From positions 356,250-420,249 of the forward strand of contig JANWYG010000017.1 in NCBI GenBank assembly GCA_025057015.1: DNA of 64,000 nucleotides. The letters run 5' to 3'. Below, one piece after another: positions 63,094 through 64,000 of this stretch. The stretch comes from Blastocatellia bacterium (GTDB lineage: Bacteria > Acidobacteriota > Blastocatellia > Chloracidobacteriales > JADJPF01). Position 1 is the stretch's first letter; each line of letters begins with the position of its first letter. The notes below the pieces were generated by a model, which saw only the letters and a program-made list of their open reading frames with translations, did no database searches and was not told the DNA's origin. Position numbers and translations under genes: made by a program.

Positions 63094-64000
63094 AAAGCAT
63101 CCAATCTCTCTGTGCAATCTTTGTGTCCTCTGTGTCTCTGTGGTAAAAAAATAAAACCACAGAGACACAAAGAACACAAAGATTACACAAAGAGCAGATT
63201 ACAATGACACAAAGAACACAAAGATTACACAAAGAGCAGATTACAATTAAGGACACAAAGATTGCACAGAACTCATCAGCTCCCTTTGTGTTCTCTCTGT
63301 GTCCTTTGTGTCTCTGCGGTGAAAAAAAATAAAATAAAACCACAGAGACACAAAGAACACAAAGGTTGCACAGAGAATAAACTAGAACACAAAGAACACT
63401 AAGAGAGCACAGAGGTACAAAGGACACAAAGATTACATAGAGAACCCATCAGCTATCTTTGTGAAACCTCTGTGTCCTCTGTGTCTCTGTGGTGAAAAAA
63501 TAAAATAAACCACAGAGGCACAAAGAACACAAAGATTGCACAGAGAATAAACTAGAACACAAAGAACACAAAGATTACACAGAGAATAAACTAGAGCACA
63601 GAGAACACTAAGAGAGCACAGAGGCGCAAAGGACACAAAGATTACATAGAGAACCCATCAGCTATCTTTGTGAAACCTCTGTGTCCTCTGTGTCTCTGTG
63701 GTGAAAAATAAAATAAACCACAGAGGCACAAAGAACACAAAGGTTGCACAGAGAATAAACTAGAACACAGAGAACACAAAGATTACACAGAAAATAAGCT
63801 AGAACACAGAGAACACTAAGAGAGCACAGAGGTACAAAGGACACAAAGATTACATAGAGAACCCATCAGCTATCTTTGTGAAACCTCTGTGTCTTCTGTG
63901 TCTCTGTGGTGAAAAAATAAAATAAACCACAGAGGCACAAAGAACACAAAGATTGCACAGAGAATAAACTAGAACACAAAGAACACAAAGATTACACAGA
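63094..64000. repeat. Palindromic tandem-repeat array, open at the right edge
   Basis: The region consists of variants of CTTTGTGT.CTCTGTG and its complement. Large imperfect palindromes have AT-only centres: the first at 63117-63184, arms 29 nt, 27 matching. A typical one is CTCTGTGGT (63485-63493) with ACCACAGAG (63509-63517) around a 15-nt A/T loop. A tandem unit of 208-209 bp repeats (63441-63649, 63650-63857, 63858 onward); an earlier shorter unit (173 bp) starts at 63268. Between palindromes lie ~12-bp microrepeats (ACACAAAGA...). Minus-strand open frames here, rich in Cys/Val/Leu (LCVLCV), are repeat artefacts, not genes. Confidence 0.9.
63117..63184. repeat. First and most perfect palindrome of the array
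   Basis: Two 29-nt arms (63117-63144 and 63156-63184) are 27/29 complementary and flank an 11-nt A/T centre. In RNA or single-stranded DNA it would make a very stable hairpin, and it lies 24 bp after the preceding gene, so it could also act as a terminator. Confidence 0.8.

Noticed and set aside
63080..63844. Minus-strand Cys/Leu-rich proteins in the repeat array
   Set aside because: They are translations of the repeats; same residues recur, with no ribosome-binding sites and no family.
63094..64000. CRISPR array
   Set aside because: There are no unique spacers of constant size; the spaces between repeats are themselves repeats and the period is about 208 bp.

Overview
The window looks like chromosomal DNA of a Gram-negative bacterium, most likely a member of the Acidobacteriota (perhaps Blastocatellia; the class is a guess). 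The outer membrane is indicated by lpxA, fabZ, an OmpH/Skp chaperone and three heptose/LPS-core genes (split hldE plus a heptosyltransferase). The phylum guess rests on the eukaryotic-type kinases (one with a TolB/PD40 propeller, one with TPRs), a DUF4388 protein, the DUF1501/DUF1549 pair and many FHA/GGDEF proteins. Base composition is moderate and even. I saw no tRNA, rRNA, insertion sequence, prophage or CRISPR array.

Layout. 1-8.4 kb: the 3' end of lon with a strong hairpin terminator, a GMP reductase-like gene, then a coupled run of a PH-like membrane protein, uridine kinase, penicillin-acylase-family hydrolase and 2-hydroxyacid dehydrogenase, meeting an HD-domain phosphohydrolase tail to tail. 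8.4-15.2 kb: ECF sigma factor with a 68-aa membrane protein, an alpha/beta hydrolase lacking the nucleophile serine, a Ser/Thr kinase with propeller sensor, a DUF2752 protein, and a leftward LuxR-HTH / HTH protein / SPFH operon. 15.4-17.7 kb: an aminotransferase IV gene behind a GH13 gene that is broken exactly at its catalytic NHD motif. 18.1-22 kb: a leftward LPS-heptose operon. 22-26 kb: metallophosphoesterase, M48 protease, rsmI, and an L,D-transpeptidase/lytic transglycosylase pair. 26.1-31.6 kb: envelope and lipid genes in a tightly coupled run (ompH-fabZ-lpxA-xseB-FHA-ispA). 31.6-41.2 kb: a leftward operon TPR/pseudo-receiver/DUF4388 - TPR kinase - uvrC - PP2C - pilT, ending in a decayed recX. 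41.3-41.7 kb: a gene-free stretch that folds into a multibranched structure and probably encodes a non-coding RNA. 41.7-46.5 kb: acyl-CoA dehydrogenase, a glycine-zipper/peptidoglycan-binding secreted protein and GlcF. 46.6-49.3 kb: a three-gene E1-like / unknown / cysteine desulfurase cassette. 49.3-58.9 kb: an unknown protein, glutamate dehydrogenase, FHA-diguanylate cyclase, the DUF1501/DUF1549 pair, a double universal stress protein, a lipoprotein glutathione peroxidase and a PepSY-like protein. 58.9-63.1 kb: a membrane GAF-GGDEF protein, cyanophycinase and isoaspartyl peptidase (together able to degrade cyanophycin), and an unknown protein. 63.1-64 kb: a long array of AT-centred palindromes in about 208-bp tandem units, running off the window.

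Genes are packed with many 4-35 bp overlaps, so translational coupling is common. The best places to look for something undescribed are the structured RNA locus at about 41.4-41.7 kb, the ThiF/unknown/desulfurase cassette, the LuxR-HTH-SPFH operon and the terminal palindrome array. All assignments come from reading translated motifs; no database search was run.
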